Part shown: positions 1-12,800 of the stretch, piece by piece
Layout: every line of letters begins with the position of its first letter
Position numbering within the stretch: the stretch's first letter is position 1
NCBI GenBank assembly: GCA_963969365.1
Contig: OZ017754.1
Location: 2,728,001 to 2,792,000, forward strand
Direction: 5' to 3'
Source: Asterochloris sp. CNOR1
Taxonomy: Eukaryota > Chlorophyta > Trebouxiophyceae > Trebouxiales > Trebouxiaceae
DNA: 64,000 bases
Notes under the pieces: generated by a model
Database searches by the model: none
What the model was told of the DNA's origin: nothing
The model's input: the letters and a program-made list of their open reading frames with translations, nothing else
Translations under genes and position numbers: made by a program

Positions 1-3000
1 GAGAAGCACCCCCACACCCTGCTGATCAAGTTCTATGGCCTGCACCGGGTGGTGCCATTAAACGGGTCCAAGGTGAGCACTGGCTACCTACACTGTGCAG
101 AATGGGGCTGCACTGCAGCTTGAAAACAGGGGGCAGCCACCCTGAGGCTGTCATGATCATGATTTTGTTCTGTTTTGGGCTGATTACAGACACATATGAG
201 ACTTCAATTCCTGCACACAGCTGCCCAATTGAATGGCAGAAATAAAGATTGGAGATCATCCTTCCTGCCTGGCACAAGGCACATGACCAAGCCATATCAG
301 GTCTCCAGCAGAGGGCAGGCAACGGACGTGTGCTGCTTGGCATGCCGATCTCTGCAGCCTGCTCCTGTTGCTTCGTCTGCAGAGACAACCAGACATCATC
401 TTTGGTAATGGCGCGATGGTCTCTGCAGGCTCAGCAGCCTGCCATGATTGTTCCTCATGAAGTGGCAACCAGATCGCATCAGCCCCTGTTCTGGTTGTCG
501 CACCTGCTTGGGGAGCTTGGTGGCTGGTCTCCCATTGCTGCACCTGCATGGCGCAGCAGAACCAGTGCTGGGTGGTGCAGCCAAAAGGGCTGCCTGCTGG
601 GTCGCAGAGGGCCTTGTGGCTGGCCAGAGCCTGGGAAGAAAAGCCGCTTGCGCACTGCCACGATAGTTCCCAACCTCTGCCGCGTCAGTCCCTAAGCTCT
701 GCTAAGTGCCAATGGCCCATCCCACTGTCTGCTTTCGTCCAGGTGCCACCTGGATTCCTTGCAGGTGCGCTTCATAGTCATGAACAACCTGTTCCAGACC
801 GACCTCCAGATACAGCGGTGCTATGACCTGAAGGGCTCCACCCAGGGACGCTTCTCAGGCAAAGCCCCCAGCCCCGGGGTTGTGCTTAAGGACCTAGACC
901 TGGACATCTGCCTCAAACTGGAGGAAGGGTGGCACGACAAGTGAGCTGCATGGTGTGGTAGTGTTAAACAGCCCTCTGCACATGGCTGCAGACACTTGCT
1001 GGAGCAACTTTTTGCCAAAGGCCTGCGTGTGGGGGTTCCAGTTTAGTACTTCTGTTGGCGCCTAAAGCATAACAGGTCTTGTTGATGCAATTGTAAGGCT
1101 GCAGAACATGAGAGCTCTCCCACACTAGTCTTTGGTGCTCTGGTGGAGGATGTGGACATGGACCTGTGCTAAGGGTGAGCACGACATGTGAGCACGGTGT
1201 CTGTGCTATGCAGTGAGGCTGATTGAGGCCAAGGGTGTCATCTAGACATGGTGACCGCCAGGCGCTGAGTTCCCTGCTGCTCAGCCTGCTGCCTCTCAGC
1301 AGCGTGCTGTCTGAGACCGCACTATTTGGCAAGACGAAGTGGGTGCCTATCTGCTGTGCAGGCTGCTGAGGCAGCTACAGGCGGATTGTGCCCTGCTGAC
1401 TGAGCTGCGAGTCATGGACTACAGCCTGCTGCTGGGGGTGCACTACCGATCCCCAGGCTACCAGACCAGCCCCCAGGTCACAGACAGGGTGAGGTGGCCC
1501 TCCAGCTGGTATCTGCTGACTGAGTGGGCAAAATGCAGCTGCCTGCTGGGCAGCCCTTATTACAGCAGTACAGTGCATCAAGCTGAGTGACAGTGGCTAC
1601 AGGCACTCCATGGCATTTTGCAGCCGGTTCTGCTGACTGAGTGGGCAACCTGCAGCTGCCTGCTGGAGCAGCCCCATTTATTGCAATACAGAGCACCAAG
1701 CTGAATAAAGAAGATGGCTACCCGCACTCCATTGCAGCATGCAGAAAGCTTGCCTGCAAGTGTGACCACCAGAGCGTAGTTTTCTCCTCTGCAGGCGCAG
1801 TAGCAGTTGAGCATGTTGCTGCTGCCCATGTGCAGGCAAGCATGCAGCACGTGTTCAAACCTTTGACCGGCGTGCTTAAGGCAGGCTGATGCACCTGACA
1901 GCAAAGCCACTGCTGTGAACTTTCTGTCTTGATGCCAATTTGTCAGCGTAAAGCCAGGAGACGCTACGAGGCTGGCCCATTGGGCAGCTACCTGCACAAC
2001 CAGACACATAATTGTGTTGCAATTCTGACCCAGGAAGCCATTGCCATGAGCTGCCCTAGCAAAGCGCAACATCCATGCTGGCAGCTGTCCAGCTGCCTGA
2101 TCTGTGCTCATTGTTCTTGATGCCACCGCTGCAGGAGGATGACAGTGAAGAACACATCTTGTTTCCAAGGGTGGGCATGAAAGGGCAGTTTGACTCAGCC
2201 ATTGATACCTTTGGCACTAGTCAGTGTCTCATCATTGCTGTGCAGGAAGATGAGGGCGATGGCAATGCAGACCTGACTCCCAACTGGCAGCGGACCTGGC
2301 AGCGCAGGCAGCCTTGGCTGACCTTTTCACGATGTGCAGCAAACCAGCCAGTGCTCATCACTGCTCTGCAGGAGACGAGGGCGATGACGATGCAGAGCTG
2401 CCTGCCACCTCGCAGGGCCGCATCTGTGCAGGCAGCCACGGCTCAGCCTCTCAAAATGTGCAGCAAACCAGCCAGCATCTCATCACTGCTGTGCAGGAGG
2501 ACGAGGGCGATGACGATGCAGACCTGACTCCCACCTCTCAGGGGCGTGGCCGCGCGGGCAGCCTTGACTCAGCCGCTGCAGCCAGCCGCCGCGGAAGCCT
2601 CACAGCGGAGAGCCGCCCAGCGGAAGCCCTTGGCAGCAACGTGGGGGTTGGCCCTGAGCAGCAGCAGCCTGCAGGAGAACCGCAGGGGCAGCAGCCTCAG
2701 CAGCAGAGGAGGCCTGAGGCCATGCAGCCTGAACAGATGCTGCTGGGCCGTCTCAGGCGGGGTTCAGCCTCTGAAGGGGAACCAGGGGGAGGCAGCAGGC
2801 CAGGTGATTATAAGTACTATGACTATTGGCTGATGCCCACCAAGTCAAAGAGAGAAGTACTGCGGCTTGTAAAGGCCAGCAGCAGAGCCCAGGTGGCCAA
2901 GCTCAGATGCCTGTGTGATGGCATGCACTCGTTGAGTGGGTGCCATCAGGATGCCTCAGCGAGGGGGCTTGCAGCTTGGCTGCTTCTCTGCAATACTGTG

Positions 3001-6000
3001 GGGCCAACGCATGCCTGGCTTGCCAAGCGTGTAAGCCTGTGATCTCAGGCTGGTCAGGCCGGGAGGGTTCAGGCACGCTATTGCTGTGACTGACCAGAGC
3101 ACAGTGATGTGCTGCTGCACCGCTGGTGCTACCCAGCTGCTGCCTGCCACCACGGCAACAGGCAGCCTCAGGCACGACGTCCATCACTGTTTGTGGTGCC
3201 AGCCAACTGCCACCTGTTGCCAAAGCAACAGGTAGTCACACGACACTGCCACGCCCTGCAGGCACGCCTCGGACGCGGCACACGCTGCGTTTTGCGCCCA
3301 GCACGGCAGCTGCGGGCGCAGGAGCAGAGGCCCCGCCGACGCCGTCAGCGCTGCTGCCGCGTCCGGAGCTGCAGCGTGGCAGCTCCGGCCGGGGACCCAG
3401 CGTCGGGCTGGGCCCGCCCCAGCAGGAGGGTGGCTTTGACAGGTGAGTGAGCTGCTGGTGCCGCATGGTAGGCTGGAATCCTGGAAGCTGGACATGATGG
3501 TGACAGGCAGACAACTGGCCCAACTGGCTTTGTTGTGTCTCAGCAGGAGGGTGGCTTCAGCAGGTAAGCTGCTGGTGCCACATGCTGGGCTGGGATCTTG
3601 AAAGCTGGACAGCTTGTAACAGGCAGAGAGTTGGTTCAAGTTGTTGCTCTGTTTCCCAGCAAGGAGGGCAACTTTCCCAAGTCAGCGCTTGCTGGCTGGC
3701 TGCAGCTGCTGAGCGCAATGGAAGTGGTTGGGCATGTATGTGCCAGGCAGGGGCGGGGATGTTTAGCTGATTTGAGGAGCATCAGCTCAGCGACGCTGCT
3801 TGATGACCGATGGGACGCAGCGCTGCCGATGGCCTGAGTAATGCCCTTGCCACTCTCAACATGTTGTAAACTGTACTGGTTGCCTGCTGGTGCTGCCTGC
3901 CATCCTGGCCTGCAGGCTGGCCACTTGCATACCCCATCACCCATACCTGAGCATGCGGAAGCCTCATAGCTTACATGCCCCAAACGGTTTCTGTTGTCCC
4001 TTGTTGCAGGTCAGCCAGCCCGGCAGCCGCCCCAAGCATGCCTAAACATGTGGGCAGCCCCCAGGTGATCACCCATGACAGGATGATCTGCACCATTGCC
4101 TGCAGGTCAGCCAGTCTGGCAGCACCCCACTCCTCCTCAGCCCTGGAGCCGTCCTTCAGTAGAGCCGTCAGCCTCGGCGCCACAGCAGGACCCGTGCAGC
4201 AGCTGCAGAACGGGCAGTCGGCATTCGAGGCGTACACCCACACCCAGCAGCTGAATGGCGCGGCTGAGGTGAGCAGGAATGCCAATGGAGCCGTTGGCAG
4301 TGCAGTGGCAGGGGCGCAGTGCACTGCTTGTACCTACCCCACCTGCTGTACAGCTCGACTAGGGTCAAGCAAGTAGGCCTGGCGCAGCGACTGGTGCAGC
4401 AGCCTTGTCTAAGACAGTGCGCTAGGGGAGCGCAATCAGTGTGTACCTGCCCAGCAACTGAAAACGAGCTAAGGCTGAGGTGAGGACAGAGTGGAACACT
4501 GCCCCATATGGTGCAGGGAGTCAATGTCACCTTGATGCTGACAGATGTGCGATGCTCAGAAGTTGGGTAGCCGCACAGGGGTGAGTGTGATGCCAGGAAG
4601 CACTTCTGCCTGGAAGCAGTGGTGTGGCCATGCGTTTGTCAGATGTGTTGGTCAGATCGGCCCCAAAGTTGCATCCGTCTGCAGGTGACGGTGACCACCG
4701 AGGGGCCCACTGCCGGGCTCAAGGGGGCCAGACAGCAGGACCTCTTCAGACTACGGGAGCGGGTGGAGGCCAAGCTAGGCCGGCCGGTGAGGTTCAGCTT
4801 TGACCGGGATATGAGGGGCTGAGCTGAACCCCCTCCAGCTACAAAGACGGCTGCAAACTGAGATGTGGGCTGGGATATTGCACAGGTCACTTAGTTGCTT
4901 GTGCTGGACCTCATGAGGTTTTAGCACAGCGTCTGCAACTATCCTGCAACTCAAGGTCATCTGGAGGATCTCTTTGTCCTGCCTTGCAGGTGACCGAGCA
5001 GCGCCTGCTGGACCTCATACAGCTAGCCCAGTACAAGATGCTGAGCCGAGACACCCAGAACTGGCGCAGCCCCACCATGGTGCTCTCCACGCGCCCCAAG
5101 CGCACCGAGACCCTCAGGTCAGGTCCAGTCCAGCAGCACACTGCTGGCTACAGAGTCCAGAGTGAAAGAAAGACCGGCCAGCTGCACTACGACTCAGGGC
5201 CAACTTGGCTCCAGACACAACCACTTTTATAGAGATGCAGCCGTACTTGACTGCTGGAAGCTTGTTTGCAGGAGATGGCATCACCTTGTTGCCTCAGTGT
5301 TAGCTTCTGTGAAGGTTTACATGCGGAGCCAGAGCTTATGCCTGTTATCGATCCCCTTCCATCCCTGGCAGGTGGTCATCACTTATCTTTCATTGCTTGC
5401 AGCTGCTGCCAATGATAGGTTTAATGCTTCTGTCCCATGTCGCCCATGCACTCAGCTGCATGCGCTCCGCAAGCCTCTCTGCCAGCGGTACCTGCAGGCC
5501 TCTGGTGTTCCAGCCACAACCCACACAGCAGCATTTACTGCCAGTGCTTGTCACCCTGTGGGGTCAGCTGAAACCCTGTGCGAGCCGCATGTCCTCACCT
5601 GCAGGCGTCTAGCAGATAGCCACAGGGCCGCAGTCAAGCTGGCCCACTCAGCGAGACGCAATCAGGTTGTTGCAATGTGGTCAGTATGCACCACAGTTAC
5701 CTGAGTTTGACCAACAGCCAGCCGTTGCTGGTCCCCTGCAGGCCGCTGGCATTTAGTCACGGCGCCACAGACGAGCTGACCCACTCGCTTGGGCAGACAC
5801 GAGTGCACCTGGGCATGAACATGGCGGCCACAGCTGTGCCTCTGGACCCTCAGGATCCCCGCGGCCCAGAGGACGCGGTGCTCTACTTTGGCATCATTGA
5901 CATTCTGCAGGTCAGGACAGTCTCTGTGCTGCAAGAGGTTGACAACCCACCTGCTGCTGGCACCTGCTTCCTGATACTTGGAGGAGCCCAGACTTGGTGG

Positions 6001-6574
6001 GTGGTGCAGCAGCATGCAGGTCAACAGAGCTTTGCTTGCTAGCCTGTCAGGCTGTGGCATCACTTTGAGCCTGCAGGCTGCAGAGCTGCATGGACAATAA
6101 GCAGGTGGAGATCAGTGACTGCGTCAAAGCACGCAGACAGGTCTTGATGGTCAGCAGCAATCTACAAATCATGGAGAATTGCAGCCCACCTGCTGCTGCT
6201 GGCTTCTGTTGGCAAAGCATCCAGCAGCCCCATTCTCCCTCGGCCGCAGCAACAACATCCTACACTGCCATGTCTTGTTGGGGGAGAGGAAGATGTCAAC
6301 TGTTTTGTGGCATGTCCATCAACCTTGCCACATGACTCCTGCTGCTGATGATGATGTGTGAAGCTACACTGCACGGCAACCACATGGGCATGCTCAAGCA
6401 TGCATGCCTGATGGCTTGAGCAGGTGCTGTCCGTTGCTGCAGGAGTACAACTTTTCGAAGAGGTTTGAGCATAACTTCAAGTCCATACGCCATGATGGCG
6501 CCACCATCTCTGCCGTGTCACCAAGCATGTACGCCCAGCGCTTTATTGGCTTTCTCAAGAAAGTGTTCCAGTAG
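1..6574 (+). CDS. Phosphatidylinositol-phosphate kinase (PIPK1), 5'-truncated by the window
   Basis: This is a lipid kinase of the PIP4K/PIP5K family, which phosphorylates phosphatidylinositol phosphates at membranes. Exons I can place are 1-72 (TLLIKFYGLHRV), 765-940 (RCYDLKGST, the family's DLKGST motif), 1362-1488 (VMDYSLLLGVHY, the MDYSLL motif), 4685-4786, 4990-5117, 5742-5910 (LYFGIIDILQ) and 6443-6574 (ends FLKKVFQ, stop at 6572-6574). Phases agree across these junctions where I tested them. Between MDYSLL and GIIDILQ, about 1.5-5.1 kb carries low-complexity Ser/Pro/Gln-rich exons (roughly 2100-2880, 3257-3445, 4106-4269), a disordered insert in the C-lobe; their exact joins are uncertain. 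The N-terminus, and whether it has MORN repeats, lies off the left edge. Family assignment is secure; substrate specificity is not determined. Confidence 0.88.
1489..1740 (+). repeat. Two-copy tandem duplication in a PIPK1 intron
   Basis: A block beginning 'tgctgactgagtgggcaa' and containing 'tgcagctgcctgctgg' occurs at about 1514 and again at about 1630 (period about 117 bp), with diverged tails both containing 'aagctgaat/gtga' and 'ggctac..gcactccat'. It lies just after the MDYSLL exon. Confidence 0.75.
2118..2545 (+). repeat. Tandem repeats carrying a 3' splice site and exon start (PIPK1)
   Basis: The block 'catca(c/t)tgctgtgcagga' followed by 'gatgagggcgatg' and 'gcagacctgactcc' occurs at about 2229, 2357 and 2481, with a diverged first version at about 2118. 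The period is 120-130 bp. Each copy includes the acceptor-like tgcag and the start of an acidic coding stretch (EDEGD). At least one copy begins the low-complexity exon that ends near 2880. Confidence 0.8.
3425..3700 (+). repeat. Tandem repeats carrying an exon end and 5' splice site (PIPK1)
   Basis: The block 'cagcaggagggtggctt' followed by a gtgag/gtaag donor occurs at 3420 and 3541, with a diverged copy at about 3657 ('cagcaaggagggcaact'). The period is about 116-120 bp. The copies also share 'gctgctggtgcc(g/a)cat' and 'gctggac..g.aacaggcag'. The first copy is the probable real exon end. Confidence 0.8.
4010..4130 (+). repeat. Duplicated exon start with acceptor (PIPK1)
   Basis: 'tgcag|gtcagccag' is present at 4005 and again at 4101, so the acceptor and the first codons of the Ser-rich exon (4106-4269) are duplicated with a 96-bp period. 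Confidence 0.7.
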
Positions 6575-6803
6575 GTTGGTTGCAGCCTGATGCCACTCAT
6601 GCCCAGCCCTCTCCCTCTCTGAATGTCCAATATCTGATCAGTACTGTGATCAAGGATGATAGAAGCATTTCAATGAATCGACTTTGTCAGGCAGCAACAA
6701 TAGGACAGTAAGCAACAGGCATGCAGCATCTCTCTAAAACTGCCTGCGACTTCACATACATTGTCTATATTCAGTGCTGAGGCAGTCACAAGGGGAGCAA
6801 GTG
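6575..6803. other. Short intergenic gap between two convergent PIPK genes
   Basis: These 229 bp separate the stop codons of the two tail-to-tail kinase genes. The stretch is more AT-rich than its surroundings and must hold both 3' UTRs/poly(A) signals. I see no ORF of note. Overlap of the two 3' UTRs, giving antisense transcripts, is likely by geometry but not shown. Confidence 0.7.
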
Positions 6804-9800
6804 TCAATTCTTGCGTACAAACAGAGAATTCATGGCATGTAGGAAGCGAACACGGTAGCTGTGGGGATCTACAACTGATATAGCCTTGCCATTGAAGACT
6901 GTTGCCTTCATTGCATGTTCCATGCGTTTCCTCATGCTGTACTCCTGCAGCAGAGGGCAGCCAATGTCATGCATGCCGGCAGAAGATCTGCAAAGTGGAC
7001 CAAAAATTCAAATTGACTCTTCGAATTTGAAGATGTGCAACACCTGATCTTGCAGCAAGGCATACCCATGCATGCAGGTGCCCGACGGCTGCCCCCAGCA
7101 GCCCAGGATGAGAGTAAAGTGGCCCAGGTATGGGGAGTGGGACACATGCGCAGTCATGCCATGAGACAAGACACCAACACAATAAAAGACACAACAAGAC
7201 CACCAAAAACCTGCTTACCTGCAGGAAGTCTATGATGCCATAGTACACCAGAACTGGTTCTGGAGGGCCCCCTCCCTTAGTGGGTATTGCAGTGGCAGGA
7301 ATGCCCCCCATCTGGAGGACGTGGCTGTTGCGGCTTCGTCGGAGGTTGAGCTTCTGTGGATGCAGAGCGGTCTGGCTGCGTCTGAGCTCCAGGCGCCGCT
7401 GACGTCGGCTGGTCAGGCTGCAGCATCCACCATGGATATGAGCTGAGCTCCAAGAAGAGAATTATGAATAGTATAATAGTGCCCTGAAGATGTGCAGGCA
7501 GCCCTGCAAACCCCTCAAAAGGTCAGTTGTGTCTGATGAGTCCTGGACCCTGCAGAAAGCAACCTGCAGTGCGCTGTATCCACGCAGCACGTGGGCCTGA
7601 CCCTGTAATCTCAGCTCTTGACTCTGCCACACTTGTTGAAGCTCTGATGCTTAGCTGTCAGGTGTTTGCTCAGTCATGCAGTTTACCTGTCTTCCTCCGA
7701 CTCGCTGGTACCAGTCAACCCCTCAGGCATGTCCATGCCAGACTCCTGGAGCAGGTTGGTGAAGGTGTCCCTCAGGCTCTTGGTGCTGCCCTCTGCAGCA
7801 TGGCAAACATGAACGTGAGAGATGTCTGAGGGTGGCGCAGGTGAGCTGGCTAGCTCAAAGCTAGCTGGAACGTCTTTAAAGGCTCTTGCTGCTCCTTTCT
7901 GCAGCAATCCACCAACTTGCCTGTCAAAGCTGACAAGTGTGCAGGTGGGATGCAAGAGATCATAAGCCAATCAGGTCTAGCAGCCCTTGTGTGACCCCTC
8001 TGCAGCAGGTCAATGTTGGGAGGCCTCCTGTGACCTCTCTGCAGCATAACACTGCGGGCCAGTCGACCTGGGAGCTCAAGCACACCCTCTCTGCAGCAAG
8101 CCACCACAGGCCATGGAGATCTGGTGAGACTGCTGCTTTACATAGCAGGGCATTATGAGTGGAATGGCACTGGCGAGAGTGAGCTGCAACGCAGCATGCA
8201 AAGCCGCCTGTGCATAGAGGTTGGGGAAGAGTAGTCGGGCATTGCAGGCATATGAATCAATGGTGGCAGCCTCAAAGCAAGCTGCAAGGTTCTGGGGGCC
8301 TGCCACAAGGCCTCTGCACATGTAAACTGCAAAGAGTTGGTGCTGTGAAGCGCACGCTGCACACATAGAGCAACGGAGGTGTTTGCTGACCCTGCAGTAA
8401 GTGAAGCTTGGTGCAGTGCAGGCATGATGAGCACCCAAAACCGAAACAGAAACAGAAACAGTGCACAGACAGCCCCTGCGCGCCTTCTGTGAGACGCTCT
8501 TTACACGATGGCGGATACATTGGACTGACATGCCAGCCAAAGCAAGGTCTGACTTGTTTCACAGTCTCTGAAACAGTTGTGCTGAGCACATGCCAGCCAT
8601 ACTGACAGCTTGAATCGCCTAGCAGAACCCCTCTGGAAGGTCGCCTCGTCTTGTTGCAATGTTTGCTTGGTCCACTGACCATGGGGACGCAAGTTGCTTT
8701 GCAACTATGCTGGGACATCCAGGAAGCCAGCCCACCTCACAGCATGCACTGCCCACTGACCATGCGGACACAAGCTGCATTGTGCCTTCATTGGGTCATG
8801 CAAAAACCTAGCTCACCTCGCTTCATGCGCTGCTTGGTGCGGTGGAGCTGCAGGTGGGCAGGGCCTGAGGTGGTGCGGGCCAGCTGCTCCCGCCGCCGCG
8901 CAGCGTCCCCAGCGTGCTGCGTCGGCCTCAGTGCTCTAGGCTGTGCCTGCTGCCCCTCTTCGGCTGGCACCTCATCCTGCAGGCAGGGCAAAACTCACTG
9001 AGCCCCAGCGTGCTGCATTGGCCTCAGAGATCTGCGCTGTGCCTGCCGCGCCTACACAACTGGCGTCTCCTCCTGCAGGCAGCACAAGTTGCTGTGCTCC
9101 ATGCCTCGAAGGGTGGCATCGCACCGGCTCCCTCCACAGCTGTAGCCTCACTCTGCAGGCATGCGCAGTCAAGTATCTGTGAACCTGGTCTTGCACAGAG
9201 GCACAACATGCAGACAAACCAGACGCCCTTGCCCTGCAGACATGCCCATCCATCTCCTGCCTGTCTGGCGTGAAAATTCTGTCTCTGCAGGGTCAAGATG
9301 TTGGGTGACATGTTGCTGTGTGTGTCATGCTGCTGCCTGCCACAGCTGTGTCCTACATTGTGCAGGCAGGCTTGCTCAGCTGCTGCCTCCAACAGCCAGA
9401 AAAGCTGGCACAACCTGACCGGGGTAGTGCTGTCAGCTTCCACTACACCCACACCAGGCCATTCTTAGGGGCGCCGCCCTCATCCCACAGGCAGAACTTC
9501 TGCACAGACAGCAACGGTCTGGACACCTCACTTGCCCGCAGCGGTCTGCGAGCAAGGAAGCTAACCCTGCTGGCAAGAACGCATGCCTTGCGTGCAAAAC
9601 CATGTGGCCCCAAGTGTGCAGGCAGCCCCGGGCCATCATCACAGCATTGCCCTGCAGCGATGGCATCCCTTAGGAGTCGGTTAAAGGCATCCGCGAGTGC
9701 AAATGCGTCAGTCAGCATGCCGTTTTTGCCAGTGACAAGATCCCAACGCAAGCAGACCTGTGCAGCCACTCCCGGCAGCTGTGCAGAGTCCTCGTCCTGC

Positions 9801-12800
9801 ACTCCCTCGGCCGCACTGCTGGCCCCCAGCAGCACGTTCTGGGCGCTGGCGGAGGCAAAGGGGCTCGGGTTCCATGCCACGCGGCGGCGCATGCTGTCTG
9901 TCATGCGTCGCCCGTCGCTGTCACGGTCTGACGGCCTGTCCAGGTCTACGCTGGCCGCCTCCAGAGGGGAGTGGGCTGGGTCCCACCCTGCCTGCCCCTT
10001 CTGCAGCATGACACTGCCTGAGAAGCTGGGTCCCACCCTGCCTGCCCGGTCTGCAGCATGACACTGCCTGAGAAGCTGGGTCCCACCCTGCCTGCCCGGT
10101 CTGCAGCATGACACTGCCTGAGAAGCTGGGTCCCACCCTGCCTGCCCCTTCTGCAGCATGACACTGCCTGAGAAGCTGAAAGCTGATAAACTGCTTCGAC
10201 CAGAATGAGATGGTGGCCAGGTGACATTTCTTGCCAAGTTTGCACAAAGGGGGTTGTGCTGGGACCCCAGCACGGCCCTCAGCAAGCGTACAGGCTTTTG
10301 TGACCCCTTGTCAGCTTTGGTCCTGGCCAATCCAGGTATTTATTCAGAGCCTGCCCCATGGTCTTCTGGCAGGCCCCCAGCAAGCAAAATGCCTCTTAAG
10401 GACCCTTCTACAGCTCTGGTCACGGCCGGGTCAAGCAGTGTTTGAAAAAGCCCCACGTGCCCCAGTCAACCCCAGTCAACCCCAATAAGCTTGGTCAAGC
10501 GCTGTTTATGAAGGCAGGCGCAGGCAATGACCCAGGCAGCAACCACCTTGGTGCCGGCCACCTGCAGGCTCAGCAAGGCTTCCCTGCGCACGCACTGGTG
10601 GCACGATAGACCCTAGACAAGCCCCACCTCTGCAGCCATCCCTCGCGCCAACGGGCCCCTGTCCTCCTCAGGAGAGCCCTGCGGCTCTCTTCCCTGCACC
10701 AGCAGAGCTGGTTCGGCAAACCTGGCGCGCGCAGGGGTGGTGGCTGCAGGGCTGCCAGGGTTTGACGCAGGGCCAGGGTCTGGCTCCCCGCCGGGGCGCC
10801 CCTCCCGCGTGGGGCTGGTCGGCGGGCTGGCAGAGCTCAGGATGGAGCCCTCCTCGTCGATGGGAGCAGGGGCCCTGCTGCAGAGAGGCAGCAGGGTATG
10901 TCAGCGCATGCCAAGTTCCCATACTGGGGGCCACCGCTCCTCAGGCTGGCCCACAGCTCACACCCCTGTATGTACAACAGCCTGGAAGGGCTGTAATGCT
11001 GTCTCCAACCCCCTGCAGCATGTCAACACAAGCATACCCGCCAGCTGCACCATAGCCTCACACATGCAGCCACTTACTGCAGGCCTAGTACACCTATGTC
11101 CCTGACAGTTCACCTTGACCTCTCGTGCTGGAAGTGCTTGCGCGTGCACATCAGGCCTATCAAGCAGCTTTTGGGCTTACAGGCAGCTCCATTGCCAGGC
11201 AACCACTGCTCCAAAGGAAGAGGCATCGCCAGGTCCAGTGCACAACACAGCACCATGTACATGACAGCATCCAAGCATCTGGCTGCATGCAGGTGCCTGT
11301 CAACATGAATGTCAACAGATGCTTTGGGCGACCATGTGGAGCTCACACAACTGTTTACATCAGGCTATTCTAGCTCACCTGCGCCTCTCCCCCAGACCCA
11401 GCTCCGTGGCACAGCGCAGCAGGTCAATGGATGGGCGTCCATCAGCGTGGGGCTGTGTGGCTCCTGCAGCCGATGTGATCATCCAGTGAGTCATCCAGCA
11501 GTGAGTCATCTGGCTACCATGGCCAGCACGCTGTCTTTGTACCACTTGCTGCTGACATGGCCTCAGGCATAAAGCTCCTGAAAACAATCTGCACCCACGC
11601 ACCACCACTGCCCGACAGCAGAGCACATGATCGTCTCAGCAGAACCTATACAGAAGCAAGCATAGCAAGGCAGAGGGGCTTGCCTTTCAGGCCACCGACT
11701 TTCCCGCTCCGGGAGCCAAAGGCACTGTCCAGGATGGGTCCCCCACCTGCAGAGGCGCCGCGCTCGTGCTTGCTGCCTCTCGCAGCAGGGCCTGTGGAGC
11801 CATAGGGGTTGAGGGCGGCATGGCTGCTGGAGCTGCGGTGGTGGTTGCCCCGTGGGGCAGCGTCCTGACCCTGCAGAAGGGGACAAAGTTGTGAGAAACC
11901 ACCTGCGCACTGAGACACACCTTGCCAGAACGATTCCGTTTTCTGTATACAACTCTTGGTACTGCCGGCCATGTATATGACGCTCCCTACACTATGTGCT
12001 GATGCTGCCAGTGCAGCCACCCAGAACAGGAAAGTGATCCCTGCACCCAGCCCACATGTAGGCATCTCTTGCTGCTTCCACAATGCAGACGCTTGATGCC
12101 TGCAGGCCTGAAGTGTAGCCTGCGCCTCTGTCAGGCTGGGTTCAGGGAGGCCAGGCTGACCTTGTTACCTCCAGCCAGCCATGCATTGCAAGCTTGGGGC
12201 ATCTTTCTGCTCAACACGTGCCGCCATGTAGCCAGCCCTCTTACCTTTTAAGCTGGGGAGGTCAGGTTGACATATTTGCCTCGATCGAGAGGTGCAAAGC
12301 AAGCGTTTTGCTCAAGCATAGAACACCACCCCCGCAAGCCCTCTTGCCTGCCAACTTGAATGCATGAGGTCCACATTGGGCCGTTCTACAGACGCGCGAA
12401 GCCCGCGGCCTGGTGCACTCCTGACATGTTCCTAATCAGCAACTTCAAAAGCTGCCCACCTGCCAGGCTGAGCGCATGGAGGCAAAGTTGGACTCAATCT
12501 CCAGCTGTAGAGGAGCTGTCGCCGGCTGCACCCACAAGCAATCGTGTCCAGCAACTTCACAGGCTGTTCACCTGCCAAGCTGAGCGCATGGAATCGGTGT
12601 TGGACTCAGTCTCCAGCTGTGGGGGAGCGGCCGCCTGCGCCATGCGCACCACCGCAGCTGCCTGGCTTTGAAGCTCTGCCTCGCTGCGCTGCCCACCGCC
12701 AGCGCCACTGCCCAGGGATGGTGTTTCCGCCTCCGCCTGCTGCAAAATGCAGTGCAGAATTGAGCCTGACCAGTCTACTGCTCTACATTTAAGCACAGCA

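Noticed and set aside
8435-8465. Short (gaaaca)n run as a functional repeat
   Set aside because: Only three or four units inside a PIPK2 intron; an ordinary microsatellite.
9966-10180. CRISPR-like array (regular 50-bp period)
   Set aside because: There are no unique spacers, since the whole unit repeats, and the context is a eukaryotic gene.
9443-10330. Long open frames on both strands (295 aa minus, 247 aa plus)
   Set aside because: They run through the 50-bp array, whose repeats keep frames open. Only the minus segment 9757-10005 looks like a true PIPK2 exon.
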